From: Agarivorans albus
GTDB taxonomy: Bacteria > Pseudomonadota > Gammaproteobacteria > Enterobacterales > Celerinatantimonadaceae
Assembly (NCBI RefSeq): GCF_019670105.1
Contig: NZ_AP023032.1
Location: 1,358,972 to 1,422,971, forward strand
Reading direction: 5' to 3'
Length of the DNA stretch: 64,000 bases
Shown here: positions 37,137-46,045 of the stretch, piece after piece
Position numbering within the stretch: position 1 is the first letter of the stretch
How the letters are laid out: each line of letters opens with the position of its first letter
The notes under the pieces: generated by a model
Seen by the model: the letters and a program-made list of their open reading frames with translations, nothing else
Told to the model about the DNA's origin: nothing
Database searches by the model: none
Position numbers and translations under genes: made by a program

Positions 37137-37538
37137 ATGTTTATCCGCAATCTTGGTTTACTTTGCTTATTAGCCGCTGGTTTAGCGACCTTTACGACTG
37201 CCTCTCTAGCCGAACCACTACCCACTCGAGACCAAGCTGCACAAGCTTTAGCAGCAAGTTATAACCAACAGCAACGCCAGTTCATGCTTGAGTCGGTTAA
37301 TGCTACCGCCAGCGCTCAAGGAGACTTGGTTCACTACCACCTTACCTTAGCTGAGCAAGGCTCTAGTGCTAAAGACATCGAACTGCTCGCCCAACAAGTA
37401 AGGGCCGATATTTGCAAAGTCGACCAGCAGTCTTTGTATCGTGGGGTAAGAGTTAAACTGGTGATAAACGCTAGCAATGGAGATTCGCTGTATCAAGCCA
37501 TTCAAAGTGACAACGACTGCTCACGTTTGCCCTATTAA
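37137..37538 (+). CDS. Hypothetical exported protein
   Basis: I do not recognise this 133-residue protein. MFIRNLGLLCLLAAGLATFTTASLAEP is a signal peptide with ALA-type cleavage. The mature part is short and mixed alpha/beta, with two Cys (in ADICKVDQ and DNDCSRLPY) that may form a disulfide. Its pattern of sequence around the second half (YRGVRVKLVINASNGDSLYQA) is like small periplasmic DUF proteins. It is a single gene following the tRNA-Ala pair. Confidence 0.6.
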   Translation: MFIRNLGLLCLLAAGLATFTTASLAEPLPTRDQAAQALAASYNQQQRQFMLESVNATASAQGDLVHYHLTLAEQGSSAKDIELLAQQVRADICKVDQQSLYRGVRVKLVINASNGDSLYQAIQSDNDCSRLPY

Positions 37539-37669
37539 CATCTCATAAAAATAACCAAACAATACCATCGCTAAAACGGTTAATTCTTCTTAGCTGAGGA
37601 ATTGACCGCTTACTTGTTTACTTATCGTCTATCCTCTTGATAAGACGTGTGAATTGAGGAGTGTTATGT

Positions 37670-38362
37670 ATGTCTTTTACCAATACCATCGAGTCAATGT
37701 GTCCGATTGCTCGCGGGCCCGACCATCGAAACTCACCGATCCCAATGGAAGGAAAGTGGGTGAATGCCATTGAAGTTACCGACATCTCGGGTTTATCAAA
37801 TGGGGTGGGTACTTGCGCCCCTCATCAAGGGGCGACCAAAGTTTCCATAAATGTCAAAAACGGCATCATTGAAGAATGTTTAATTGAAACTGTAGGCTGC
37901 TCGGGTATGACCCATTCAGCGGCAATGGCATCAGAGATCTTGACCGGGAAAACCTTGTTGGAGGCTCTGAATACCGATTTGGTCTGTGATGCAATTAATG
38001 TCGCTATGCGTTCTATTTTTGAAAACCTGGCCTATGGACGCAGTCAAACCGCATTTTCTGAAGGGGGCCTGCCTGTTGGAGCGGGCTTAGATGATTTAGG
38101 TAAGGGCTTGCGTTCGCAAGTAGGTACAGCCTATGGCACCAAAGCGAAGGGCGCACGTTATTTAGAACTAGCAGAAGGTTATGTTACGCGTATGGCTTTA
38201 GACGAAGACAACGAAATCATCGGTTACGAGATAGTGCAAATGGGCAAAATGATGAGTGCAATTGCCGATGGTGTAGACGCGAATCAAGCCTTAAAAGACA
38301 GCAAATCTCATTATGGTCGCTTCGAAGATGGCGTTCAATATGTTGATCCGCGAAAGGTATAG
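37670..38362 (+). CDS. NifU-like iron-sulfur scaffold homologue
   Basis: A 230-residue protein whose middle resembles IscU/NifU scaffolds: VGTCAPHQGATKV, GIIEECLIETVGCSGMTHSAAMASEILTGKTL. Possible cluster ligands are Cys 49, 70 and 77, with Cys 11 in addition. The sequence differs from standard IscU (no LPPVK helix), so it belongs to the branch usually annotated as iron-sulfur scaffold and paired with the GGGtGRT family. Start: GAGGAG eight bases before ATG 37670. It is 11 bases upstream of the GGGtGRT gene. Biochemical role unknown. Confidence 0.72.
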   Translation: MSFTNTIESMCPIARGPDHRNSPIPMEGKWVNAIEVTDISGLSNGVGTCAPHQGATKVSINVKNGIIEECLIETVGCSGMTHSAAMASEILTGKTLLEALNTDLVCDAINVAMRSIFENLAYGRSQTAFSEGGLPVGAGLDDLGKGLRSQVGTAYGTKAKGARYLELAEGYVTRMALDEDNEIIGYEIVQMGKMMSAIADGVDANQALKDSKSHYGRFEDGVQYVDPRKV

Positions 38363-38373
38363 GGAGCAGTATT

Positions 38374-39369
38374 ATGGCAGAATTTGAAGGAAAAGAGCGC
38401 CGAATTGAGCGGATTGAGCAAACCTTAGCCCAGTATCAAATTGAATCATTGGAAGCGGCTCGAGAGCTGTGTCAGTCTCGCGGGTTTGACCCACATGACA
38501 TTACCTTAACCACTCAACCGATTGCTTTCGAAAATGCCGCTTGGGCTTATGTATTGGGCGGAGCCATAGCAATTAAAAAGCAAGATAAAACCGCTGAGCA
38601 AGCTGCTCTCTCGATAGGTGAGGCCTTACAAAGTTTTTGTGTACCTGGCTCGGTAGCCGACCAACGTAAAGTGGGCTTAGGGCATGGCCAACTTGCTTCT
38701 CGCTTGCTTTCTACTCAGTCAGATTGCTTTTGCTTCTTGGCTGGCCACGAGTCTTATGCCGCTGCAGAAGGGGCGATTAAAATCTCTGAATATGCCAACC
38801 AAGTAAGAAGTAAACCGCTGCGCCTGATTCTTAACGGCCTTGGTAAAGACGCCGCCTATATGATTGCGCGCATGAATGGTTTTACCTACGTGCAAACGCA
38901 GTTTGATTATCAAACCGGCGAGCTCAATATCACTCGAGAAAAGGTGTTTGGTAAAGGCCACCGAGCTACTATCCGCTGTTATGGCACCGACGACGTGGTT
39001 GAAGGTGTGGCAGTAATGCATCACGAAGGCGTGGATATATCCATTACTGGTAACTCTACTAACGCAGCGCGTTTTCAGCATCCGGTTGCGGGCTCCTACA
39101 AAAAGGAGCGCTTGTTACTGGGCAAAGAATATTTCTCGGTAGCCTCTGGTGGTGGTACTGGGCGAACCATGCACCCAGATAACGTTGGCGCAGGGCCAGC
39201 TTCCTATGGGTTAACCGATACCATGGGCAGAATGCACTGCGATGCCCAATTTGCGGGCTCTTCTTCAGTACCGGCGCATGTAGAGATGATGGGCTTAGTC
39301 GGTATGGGCAACAACCCTATGGTGGGTGCCAGTGTTGCGGTGAGTGTGGCGGTAGAGCAATCGCAATAA
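38374..39369 (+). CDS. GGGtGRT family protein
   Basis: A 331-residue protein carrying the name-giving motif GGGTGRT near residues 258-264 (SVASGGGTGRTMHPDN). The family's function is unknown, and it is mostly known from anaerobes; finding it in a marine gammaproteobacterium is less usual. Cys-containing sequences (QSDCFCFLAGHE, RMHCDAQFAGSS) and many Gly-rich loops suggest cofactor binding. It is directly downstream of the NifU-like gene, 11 bases apart, so they are one operon. A terminator follows. Confidence 0.82.
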   Translation: MAEFEGKERRIERIEQTLAQYQIESLEAARELCQSRGFDPHDITLTTQPIAFENAAWAYVLGGAIAIKKQDKTAEQAALSIGEALQSFCVPGSVADQRKVGLGHGQLASRLLSTQSDCFCFLAGHESYAAAEGAIKISEYANQVRSKPLRLILNGLGKDAAYMIARMNGFTYVQTQFDYQTGELNITREKVFGKGHRATIRCYGTDDVVEGVAVMHHEGVDISITGNSTNAARFQHPVAGSYKKERLLLGKEYFSVASGGGTGRTMHPDNVGAGPASYGLTDTMGRMHCDAQFAGSSSVPAHVEMMGLVGMGNNPMVGASVAVSVAVEQSQ

Positions 39370-39397
39370 AATGCAGGTTCCGCAAAAATCATATTAT

Positions 39398-39421
39398 AGC
39401 CACCTATAGGGTGGCTTTTTT
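39398..39421 (+). terminator. Rho-independent terminator after GGGtGRT gene
   Basis: Stem AGCCACC/GGTGGCT with loop TATAG and six T residues. Confidence 0.88.
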
Positions 39422-39609
39422 GGTGTTAGTGAACTGCTGGTAAATGTAATGCTTAGCTTGAGTGCGCATAAATATTTTGAGCGTTAATAACAAAAGGCTA
39501 ATTGAGCTAGTTTGCGGTATGTCATAATTGTTTGATTGGTTTTAATCCCCTTATATTGCCGCTTGCTTAGCGATAGAGTTAAGGCTGTAATATGATAATT
39601 GGAGAGTGA

Positions 39610-40446
39610 ATGAGCGATAAAGTTGTAGAGCAAGCAATCGATAATGTCAGAAAGAAGTCTAAGGGAAGCTTCACACCAGGTAACTACCGAATAACCATAA
39701 ACTTTCATCCCGATCGCTATACCACCACAGGTATCCCTTTACTGCTTGCAATCGCTCAAGATGGCTGTTTGAAATCTCAGTTTGAAACGGCAACTAGCAA
39801 CGGCGGGCTTAGTGCTTATAAGGGCGGCGAGCGTTGGCTATGGGAGCAAAAGGCATTTGATGGCGCATACAACAACGCCGATAATCGTCTTAGGCCTAAA
39901 TATGGCGCACTTAACTTTCGAGAGTATCAAACAGGTGCATCTTGCCGATTTGGCTCTGCCTATTTTGAGTTAAAGCCACAGGTACTAGAACGCACTACCT
40001 TTTGTTATCCCGACAGTTACTTTACTCCCGAAGACTTTGCTGTGTGTAGCCAGTTAGGTAGTCTTATCGACAAAGCGAATGCCTCAAATGACGATTTGCT
40101 TGATGATTATATCGAAGCGCACATTCACGGAGTTCTATCGGTAAAAGATGATATTGAATGTTTGGTACTTGATCCCTGTTATCACTCTAGCGTTGTTGAA
40201 GAGCATGCTTTAAAGCTAGGTGTTCCAGTTAAATGGCATAAAGGCTATGAGCTGAGTCTTGAGAGTATGAGTCTTTATCCAGATTATCGAGGGCAACGGT
40301 TTATTGAGCTGGCTAAAGAGATTGCGCAGAACGGGTTTATTAACCCAAGATTGCTAGGGATAGCGATAACCCGGCAGGGTTACGATGAACAAGACATAAA
40401 GAAAATCTGGCACTACCTCGCTAGATTTGGGTATTCATCTATTTGA
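39610..40446 (+). CDS. DUF3626-family protein
   Basis: A 278-residue protein matching what I recall of DUF3626. It has an early ITINFHPDR, then SQFETATSNGGLSAYKGGER near residues 56-75, then WEQKAFDGAY, RPKYGALN and RFGSAYFEL. The family has no known function; its conserved charged and Gly-rich blocks look enzymatic and possibly nucleotidyl- or ADP-ribose-related, but that is a guess. Single gene bounded by terminators. GGAGAG lies upstream of the ATG. Confidence 0.72.
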   Translation: MSDKVVEQAIDNVRKKSKGSFTPGNYRITINFHPDRYTTTGIPLLLAIAQDGCLKSQFETATSNGGLSAYKGGERWLWEQKAFDGAYNNADNRLRPKYGALNFREYQTGASCRFGSAYFELKPQVLERTTFCYPDSYFTPEDFAVCSQLGSLIDKANASNDDLLDDYIEAHIHGVLSVKDDIECLVLDPCYHSSVVEEHALKLGVPVKWHKGYELSLESMSLYPDYRGQRFIELAKEIAQNGFINPRLLGIAITRQGYDEQDIKKIWHYLARFGYSSI

Positions 40447-40477
40447 ACCTTTATCGCTGCGTAGTAGTTAAACAAGC

Positions 40478-40508
40478 AAAAGGCTTAGCATCGCTGCTAA
40501 GCCTTTTT
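40478..40508. terminator. Bidirectional terminator between DUF3626 and VOC genes
   Basis: Stem AAAAGGCTTAGCA/TGCTAAGCCTTTT with loop TCGC and T runs on both strands. It serves two convergent genes. Confidence 0.88.
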
Positions 40509-40531
40509 TGGTAGCTATATTACGCTATTAC

Positions 40532-41023
40532 TTACTCGTAATCAGAGGCATACGTGTCTTCGTAAGAGTGCGAGTAGAACTCAAATAGGTTACCAAATGG
40601 GTCTTCTAGGTAAACCATTTGTGCTTGCTTAGAATCATCTTCTGGGTGATAACGGTGAATGTCCATGCGCACTTTACCGCCAAACTCTTCAACACGTTTG
40701 ATTGCTGATTCAAACTGCTCTTTAGGTAGTTGTAAACAGAAATGGAAGATACCAAGGCGAGAGAAGTCTACCTCGTGACGCTCATCGCGCTCTTTCATTT
40801 CAAACAGTTCCACTCCAATACCGTCAGAAGTCACAAGGTGGGCAATATTAAAACCTTTGAAGCCTTCACCAAATACTGCGATACACATGCGACCGATTGC
40901 TGATTCGCGCTCTTCGATTACTTTAGTGTTGTTCATTACAATGCGAAGGCCTAGCGCTTTAGTGTAGAACTCTACCGCTTTGTCCATATCGCCAACCATG
41001 ATACCTACGTGATTCATTTTCAT
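40532..41023 (-). CDS. VOC-family metalloprotein (glyoxalase-like)
   Basis: A 163-residue vicinal-oxygen-chelate protein. Two beta-alpha-beta-beta-beta modules are visible (about 1-75 and 85-155). Metal-ligand candidates are His5 in MNHVGIMVGDMD, Glu in GVELFEM, His in GIFHFCLQ and Glu in GNLFEFYS. The C-terminus has a short acidic tail. The reaction is unknown: glyoxalase I, dioxygenase or epimerase-type functions occur in the family. Single gene. Confidence 0.8.
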   Translation of the reverse strand: MKMNHVGIMVGDMDKAVEFYTKALGLRIVMNNTKVIEERESAIGRMCIAVFGEGFKGFNIAHLVTSDGIGVELFEMKERDERHEVDFSRLGIFHFCLQLPKEQFESAIKRVEEFGGKVRMDIHRYHPEDDSKQAQMVYLEDPFGNLFEFYSHSYEDTYASDYE

Positions 41024-41211
41024 AATTCTTCTCCAAACCTTAATTTGTAAACTGTTGCGTTGTTTTGCTTCGATGGAGAAAGTATATGCAGCTCGGTAAA
41101 TTTTATGAAATTATTAAAAATTATTAATTTGATAATTTTTTATTATCTAATTTGAAGCGGAAGACAAGCTGCGTTGTAGAGTTAATGGGGCCGAATCTAG
41201 TCGTGTTTAGC

Positions 41212-41934
41212 TTAGTTGAATAGCAGCTTTATCGCGGCAAACAAAATTAGCACTCTAATTGCCCAGGTCATTTGTTTTAAGTTGATCTTTTTGAGTATAA
41301 GAAAACCCAAGGCGCAACCAACTAGCAGACTAGGCAGAGCACTTAAACTGGTTTTTGCTGTTTCTATGTTGAGCAAGCCAATACTGATTAGCATGGGCAC
41401 TTTGGCTACATTAACTAGGCCTGCTACCCAGGCACGGGTGCTTACATAACTGGTTTTACCTAGTTGTTGCTGCATCATGTATAAACTTATTATTGGGCCA
41501 GCAGAATTGGCGGTCATGCTAATAAAGCCGGCAAATACGCCGCTGCCAGCAGCTACCGCGGGTGTTTTTATACATTGTGAGTTGCTGCGTTCCAAGTAGA
41601 TACTTAAAACCAGCATACCAAGAATGATAGAGCCAATGGCTAGGGTAAATTCGCCAGGGTCCAAATAGGAGAGCAACAGTGCACCAATCCCACAGCCCAA
41701 CACCATAAATACCAACAAACGCAGTAGAATTCGCCATGCTATTTTGTGGCGATATACCGCCATGGTGAGAATGTCGGTGAGTAAAAACATTGGGATGAGT
41801 ATCGCCAGTGCTTGCCCATCGGGATAGGCGATGAGTAACAAGGGCAAGATAAGTGCGCCCATTCCTCCAATAGAGAATTTAGAAATTCCGGTTAATAAAG
41901 CAACCAGGTGCAAGATGATGATTGTGCTATCCAC
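41212..41934 (-). CDS. TauE/SafE-family membrane protein
   Basis: A membrane protein of about 240 residues of the TauE/SafE (sulfite exporter) family: hydrophobic segments throughout, a family-typical KFSIGGMGALILPLL near the N-terminus, and a second-half repeat (FAGFISMTANSAGPIISLYMMQQ). Substrates include sulfite and organosulfonates, but the one here is unknown. I prefer GTG at 41934 (GAGGT, then four bases) because it starts just before the first membrane segment; an ATG at 41997 is the alternative. It is divergent from a LysR gene, which may control it. Confidence 0.8.
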   Translation of the reverse strand: MDSTIIILHLVALLTGISKFSIGGMGALILPLLLIAYPDGQALAILIPMFLLTDILTMAVYRHKIAWRILLRLLVFMVLGCGIGALLLSYLDPGEFTLAIGSIILGMLVLSIYLERSNSQCIKTPAVAAGSGVFAGFISMTANSAGPIISLYMMQQQLGKTSYVSTRAWVAGLVNVAKVPMLISIGLLNIETAKTSLSALPSLLVGCALGFLILKKINLKQMTWAIRVLILFAAIKLLFN

Positions 41935-42089
41935 TTTACCTCTTTCAATGTAAGCCATTGAGCTTGTGAATGTGCTGCGCAGAATAGCAAATGCCATGAA
42001 AGATAAATAATCACTTATTTGGATAATCTTGATTGTATTTATCTATATAGATTAAGCTGCTTGTTAGGGTATCTATATCGAGAGTGAAC

Positions 42090-42956
42090 ATGAACCATGA
42101 GCAGCTACGCGCCTTTGTGAGTGTTGCCCAGCTGGGAAGTTTTCGGGCAGCAGCGCAGCATTTAAATAAAACTCAACCTACCTTGAGCGCTTCGGTTAAA
42201 AGCTTAGAGCAGCACTTTTCTATTACTCTGTTTAATCGCTCTAGTTATCGCCCAACACTTACCGCAGAAGGGGAGCGCTTTTTAGTTAAAGCCAAAAGTT
42301 TGCTTAAACAAGCTAATGAGTTAGAGCTGTTAGGCCATGAGCTTGCGCAAGGCGCCGATCCGGAGCTTGCTCTCACCCTAAGCCCAATGTGCTATTTGCC
42401 ACCGCTGGTAAGCAAAATAGAAGCTTTTTCAAAACACTACAGTAAGTTGCAACTTAACCTAGACTCTGGCCATTTATCGGGCATTTTAGAGGCCTTGTTA
42501 AAACAACAATCCGATCTAGCCTTGGCACCCAACATAGGCTTAGATGGCCGCTTTGATTTTGTAGAAGTAGGCAAAGTTCACATGATAACGGCAGCGGCGC
42601 CACATTTGTTTGAGCAACACGAGCAAGTGCTTAAACAAAGCATGTTGCGTAACAAACCACATATTTTATTGGCTGATTCTGGCTCCGAGGCTCGCTCAGA
42701 CAATATTAATGTGATTGCTGGCGGCCAACGCTGGTATGTAAATGACTATCATCTAAAAAAGGAGTTGCTGTTAGCGGGCTTAGGTTGGGCAAGAATGCCT
42801 GAGCATATTGTGCAGCAAGAGCTAGAGCAGGGCTTATTGGTAAGCTTGAAAGTGGAGCAATTTGCTTATAGTAGCCAAGTACCCATTTATTTAATCAAGT
42901 TGCGTGAGCGAGCAGATAAAGAAATTGTGCGGGCGTTTTGGCAGCAATTTAGTTGA
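42090..42956 (+). CDS. LysR-family transcriptional regulator
   Basis: A 288-residue LysR-type regulator. The winged helix-turn-helix (about 1-60) is clear: LRAFVSVAQLGSFRAAAQHL, then TQPTLSASVKSLEQHF. The effector domain is about 90-285. Its closest neighbour is the divergent TauE/SafE gene, a typical target arrangement. ATCTATATAGAT, a 12-base palindrome in the shared gap (near 42037-42049), could be the binding site. The effector is unknown. Confidence 0.9.
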   Translation: MNHEQLRAFVSVAQLGSFRAAAQHLNKTQPTLSASVKSLEQHFSITLFNRSSYRPTLTAEGERFLVKAKSLLKQANELELLGHELAQGADPELALTLSPMCYLPPLVSKIEAFSKHYSKLQLNLDSGHLSGILEALLKQQSDLALAPNIGLDGRFDFVEVGKVHMITAAAPHLFEQHEQVLKQSMLRNKPHILLADSGSEARSDNINVIAGGQRWYVNDYHLKKELLLAGLGWARMPEHIVQQELEQGLLVSLKVEQFAYSSQVPIYLIKLRERADKEIVRAFWQQFS

Positions 42957-42982
42957 AGGTGTTGGTGTAACGCCTGCAAACA

Positions 42983-43006
42983 AAAAGGGAGCTTAAGCTC
43001 CCTTTT
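42983..43006. terminator. Bidirectional terminator after LysR gene and ABC operon
   Basis: Perfect palindrome AAAAGGGAGCTTAAGCTCCCTTTT with T runs on both strands, between convergent genes. Confidence 0.88.
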
Positions 43007-43029
43007 CTGTCGTGTAATTCAAGTTCACG

Positions 43030-43782
43030 TTAAAGAACCATCGACAAAAACTGCTGCAGCCTTGGGTGGCTAGGCTTGTCGAAAAACGCTTCTGGCGTAG
43101 CTTCTACTAAGAGCTCGCCATCTTCCATAAACAATACTCGGTCTGCCACTTCACGGGCAAAACCCATTTCGTGGGTAACTACCACCATTGTCATGCCGTC
43201 GGCAGCGAGACCTTTCATTACATCTAATACTTCGCCTACCATTTCTGGGTCAAGCGCCGAGGTGGGCTCGTCAAACAACATAATGTTAGGTTGCATCGCC
43301 AGAGCTCGTGCAATCGCCACACGCTGCTGCTGACCGCCAGATAGGTGAGAAGGGTAGTTGCCCATTCTATCTGCTAAACCTACTTTAAGTAGCAAGGCTT
43401 TAGCTTCATCTTCGGCTTGTTGTTTGGGGCGTTTGGCCACTTTTAGTGGTGCCAGCATTACATTGCCTAAGGCTGTTTTGTGTGGGAACAAGTTGAAATT
43501 TTGGAACACCATACCTACTTCTTCACGCAGGCTATTAATGTTGGTGCCTTTAGCGTACATATCGGTACCATCAATATGAATGGTGCCGCTGCTTACGGTT
43601 TCTAGCTGGTTTAAGGTACGCAAAAACGTTGACTTACCCGAGCCAGAAGGCCCCACAATCACTACTACTTCGCCACGGTTTACCGTTGCGGATACGTCTT
43701 TTAATGCGTGGCAGCCATTGGGGTAAATTTTGTTTATGTTCTTTGCAACAATCATGTCGTTGCCTTGGTAATCTTTAGTCAC
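43030..43782 (-). CDS. Amino-acid ABC transporter ATP-binding protein
   Basis: A 250-residue ABC ATPase of the polar amino acid (HisP/GlnQ) type. Walker [11 protein letters not shown]-loop [10 protein letters not shown], signature [16 protein letters not shown], Walker [15 protein letters not shown] and switch His in VVTHEMGFA are all present. It is the third gene of an operon with permease and binding protein and overlaps the permease stop by 8 bases. A terminator follows at 42983. Confidence 0.95.
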   Translation of the reverse strand: MTKDYQGNDMIVAKNINKIYPNGCHALKDVSATVNRGEVVVIVGPSGSGKSTFLRTLNQLETVSSGTIHIDGTDMYAKGTNINSLREEVGMVFQNFNLFPHKTALGNVMLAPLKVAKRPKQQAEDEAKALLLKVGLADRMGNYPSHLSGGQQQRVAIARALAMQPNIMLFDEPTSALDPEMVGEVLDVMKGLAADGMTMVVVTHEMGFAREVADRVLFMEDGELLVEATPEAFFDKPSHPRLQQFLSMVL

Positions 43783-44722
43783 TGGCAGCTAACCTCTTTT
43801 CTAAGCGTTGAATAGCCCAAGACAGGCTGCTGGTAAGTACCAAGTAAAGTAGGGCTACAGTAAACCATACTTCAAAAGGTGCAAAGCTACCGCTAACTAC
43901 TTCACGACCGGCTTTGGTTAAGTCGGTAATGGATATCACTGACACCAGTGAAGAATCTTTAATCAGGTTAATAAACTGGCCCGCCATTGGTGGCAAGGTT
44001 CGCTTAAAGGCCTGCGGTAAAATCACGTTCACCATGGCTTGTGGGTAGTTCATACCCAAAGAGCGGGCGGCTTCCATTTGGCCTTTAGGAATAGACTGAA
44101 TACCTGAACGGATGATCTCCGCTACGTAGGCAGCAGTAAACACCGATAAAGCAATCACACCTGCAGTAAAGCGTTCTAAATCGAATACGGTGCCAATAAA
44201 AAAGTACACAATAAAGATTTGTACCAGCAGTGGTGTGCCGCGAATAATTTCAATATAGGTGATAGACAGCTTACGTAGCGCTGGGTTGTCGGCGATACGC
44301 ATTAAACCAATCACTAAGCCAAGCAAAATGGCAAATACCAATGACCACAATGAAATTTTAATCGTAACAATTAAGCCTTCGGTGAGCGGGCCAATTCGCC
44401 ACTCTTCAGAAGAGGCCAGTTGGTCGCCTTCAAATACTAGGTCACCTTCGTATACTGAGATGTTTTCAAACTCAGATAGATTTACTAATACCTCGCCACC
44501 ATCAGACACTAATTGCAGTTGGCCTGCTGCATTACTTTCAATACTGCCGTCTTGCGGCGCAGTAATGCTGGCTGCTTCGTTATTTACGATGTAAGGAACA
44601 ACACGTTGCCAGTTCCAGTTATAGTCAATTTTTTCGCCCGACAGATAAATGAGTCCGCATAGGCTAAGTAAAATGGCAACAAAAACACCATTCCACAGAA
44701 TTTTGCTTGCTTGAGTTTGCAT
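43775..44722 (-). CDS. Amino-acid ABC transporter permease with an extra N-terminal periplasmic region
   Basis: A 315-residue permease of the HisM/GlnP family. The core (about 115-315) has the family EAA-type loop near [13 protein letters not shown] and the His/Glu permease pattern ([14 protein letters not shown]-like [12 protein letters not shown]). Before it, after the first membrane segment (about 15-33), lies a beta-rich insert of about 70 residues (near 40-110) without membrane helices. This is unusual among short HisM-type permeases. The partner binding protein is encoded upstream. Confidence 0.88.
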   Translation of the reverse strand: MQTQASKILWNGVFVAILLSLCGLIYLSGEKIDYNWNWQRVVPYIVNNEAASITAPQDGSIESNAAGQLQLVSDGGEVLVNLSEFENISVYEGDLVFEGDQLASSEEWRIGPLTEGLIVTIKISLWSLVFAILLGLVIGLMRIADNPALRKLSITYIEIIRGTPLLVQIFIVYFFIGTVFDLERFTAGVIALSVFTAAYVAEIIRSGIQSIPKGQMEAARSLGMNYPQAMVNVILPQAFKRTLPPMAGQFINLIKDSSLVSVISITDLTKAGREVVSGSFAPFEVWFTVALLYLVLTSSLSWAIQRLEKRLAASD

Positions 44723-44788
44723 CTGAAGCTCTTTTATTAATATTTGGTTTTACTTTACTAAGCACGCTTAAGGCGCGCTTAGTAAAGA

Positions 44789-44814
44789 AAAGTGGCTGCT
44801 AAGGGCAGCCACTT
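44789..44814 (-). promoter_or_regulatory. Hairpin between binding protein and permease genes
   Basis: Stem AAGTGGCTGC/GCAGCCACTT with loop CCTTA, then TTCTTT on the minus strand, just after the binding-protein stop. It may cause partial termination or stabilise the upstream mRNA, which would let binding protein exceed permease. A second weaker palindrome (CTAAGC...GCTTAG) follows. Confidence 0.6.
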
Positions 44815-44822
44815 AAGTCTTA

Positions 44823-45617
44823 CTATTGAACTTGTTTTAACCAAGCGTCGTCTTTAAACCACTTGTCGTAAATGCGGTCGTAGGTGCCGTCACCTTTAAT
44901 TTGACGCAAGTAACCGTTCAAGAAGTTTAAGAAATCAGGATCGCCTTGGCGAACAGCCCAACCTAGTGGTTCAAAAGTGAACGGTTGATCCAGGTGAGTT
45001 AGTTGACCTTGGTTTTCTGCCGCGTAAATCGCGTTAAACGGTAAGTCGTAAATGAAGGCATCGGCTTTGCCGTTAGTCACTTCTAGTACCGCTTCAGATT
45101 GGGTTTCAAATAGGTTTACTTTAGCTTTAGGAATGTAGCGCTTAATTGCACCTTCACCAGTAGTACCTAATTTAGTTACCACAGTGTATTGGTCGCTGTT
45201 TAGGTCACGGTAGCTGGTTACTTTGCCTTCTAATTTAGGGCTAAGTAGGATTGATTGGCCAATGACTACGTATGGGTCTGCAAAGTTAACTTGCATGTTA
45301 CGTTGTGGCGTAATGGTCATGCCGCCCATAATTAGGTGACACTTACCAGTAAGTAGGGTAGGAATAATACCGTCCCAAGCGGTGTTTACTGGTACGTATT
45401 TAACGCCCATTGCACGCGCCATTTGCTTACCTAAATCAATATCAAAACCAATGAACTGGCCGTTTTTGGCCTTCATTTCAAATGGCATGTAGCCAGCATC
45501 AAAACAAGCGCGTAGCTCGCCAGATTCAGTGATTTCTTGTAGCAATGTTTGCTGAGCAAAAGCAGCACTTGATAACAGTGTTACTGCGGCAATCGCAGAT
45601 TGAATGACACGTTTCAT
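44823..45617 (-). CDS. Amino-acid ABC transporter substrate-binding protein
   Basis: A 264-residue periplasmic family 3 binding protein. The signal peptide (MKRVIQSAIAAVTLLSSAAFAQQ) has an AFA cleavage site. Lobe motifs RACFDAGYMPFEMKAKNGQFIGFDIDLGKQMA and GEGAIKRYIPKAKVNLF are typical for polar amino-acid receptors such as those for glutamine, arginine or histidine; the ligand cannot be told. It is the first gene of the operon. A plausible AAGGAC precedes the ATG. Confidence 0.93.
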   Translation of the reverse strand: MKRVIQSAIAAVTLLSSAAFAQQTLLQEITESGELRACFDAGYMPFEMKAKNGQFIGFDIDLGKQMARAMGVKYVPVNTAWDGIIPTLLTGKCHLIMGGMTITPQRNMQVNFADPYVVIGQSILLSPKLEGKVTSYRDLNSDQYTVVTKLGTTGEGAIKRYIPKAKVNLFETQSEAVLEVTNGKADAFIYDLPFNAIYAAENQGQLTHLDQPFTFEPLGWAVRQGDPDFLNFLNGYLRQIKGDGTYDRIYDKWFKDDAWLKQVQ

Positions 45618-46045
45618 AATGGTCCTTGTTGTGTTTTTAATTCGTTATTTTTATTGAGTTCATATTCTGCACTATCCTTGCAAAACAGCGTGAACCCTTA
45701 GTGTTTCAGGGAAGTTATAGCAGAATACACTAGAAAAAAATAGCGGCGGTTTTTTGCTTCTTGTTTACAAAATAAACGATGCTTTCAAGTTTAGTTAGCC
45801 GCATGGACGTCTAAATGCCCGCAGATTAAGGCTTTAGTCGTACTGCTTGTTTAACTGTTTTATTTGTTATTAATGATAAAAAAATTTTAGGCCACAAAGA
45901 AAATCTATGGTTATCAAGGCTAAATGTAGAATATTTAGGCAGTGCTAAATGAGCAGAGCGCTAAAAAATGGGTACTAATTGGTAGCGCTGTTACTTGCAG
46001 TTTTAAGCGACAGCCCCCATGCTGAGGTAAGATCTAACCTCTTGT
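45618..46045. other. Divergent intergenic region ABC operon / DUF389 gene
   Basis: 428 AT-rich bases with no gene that I can support. A near-perfect palindrome GAGGTAAGATCTAACCTC lies at 46024-46041, just upstream of the DUF389 start. Confidence 0.5.
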
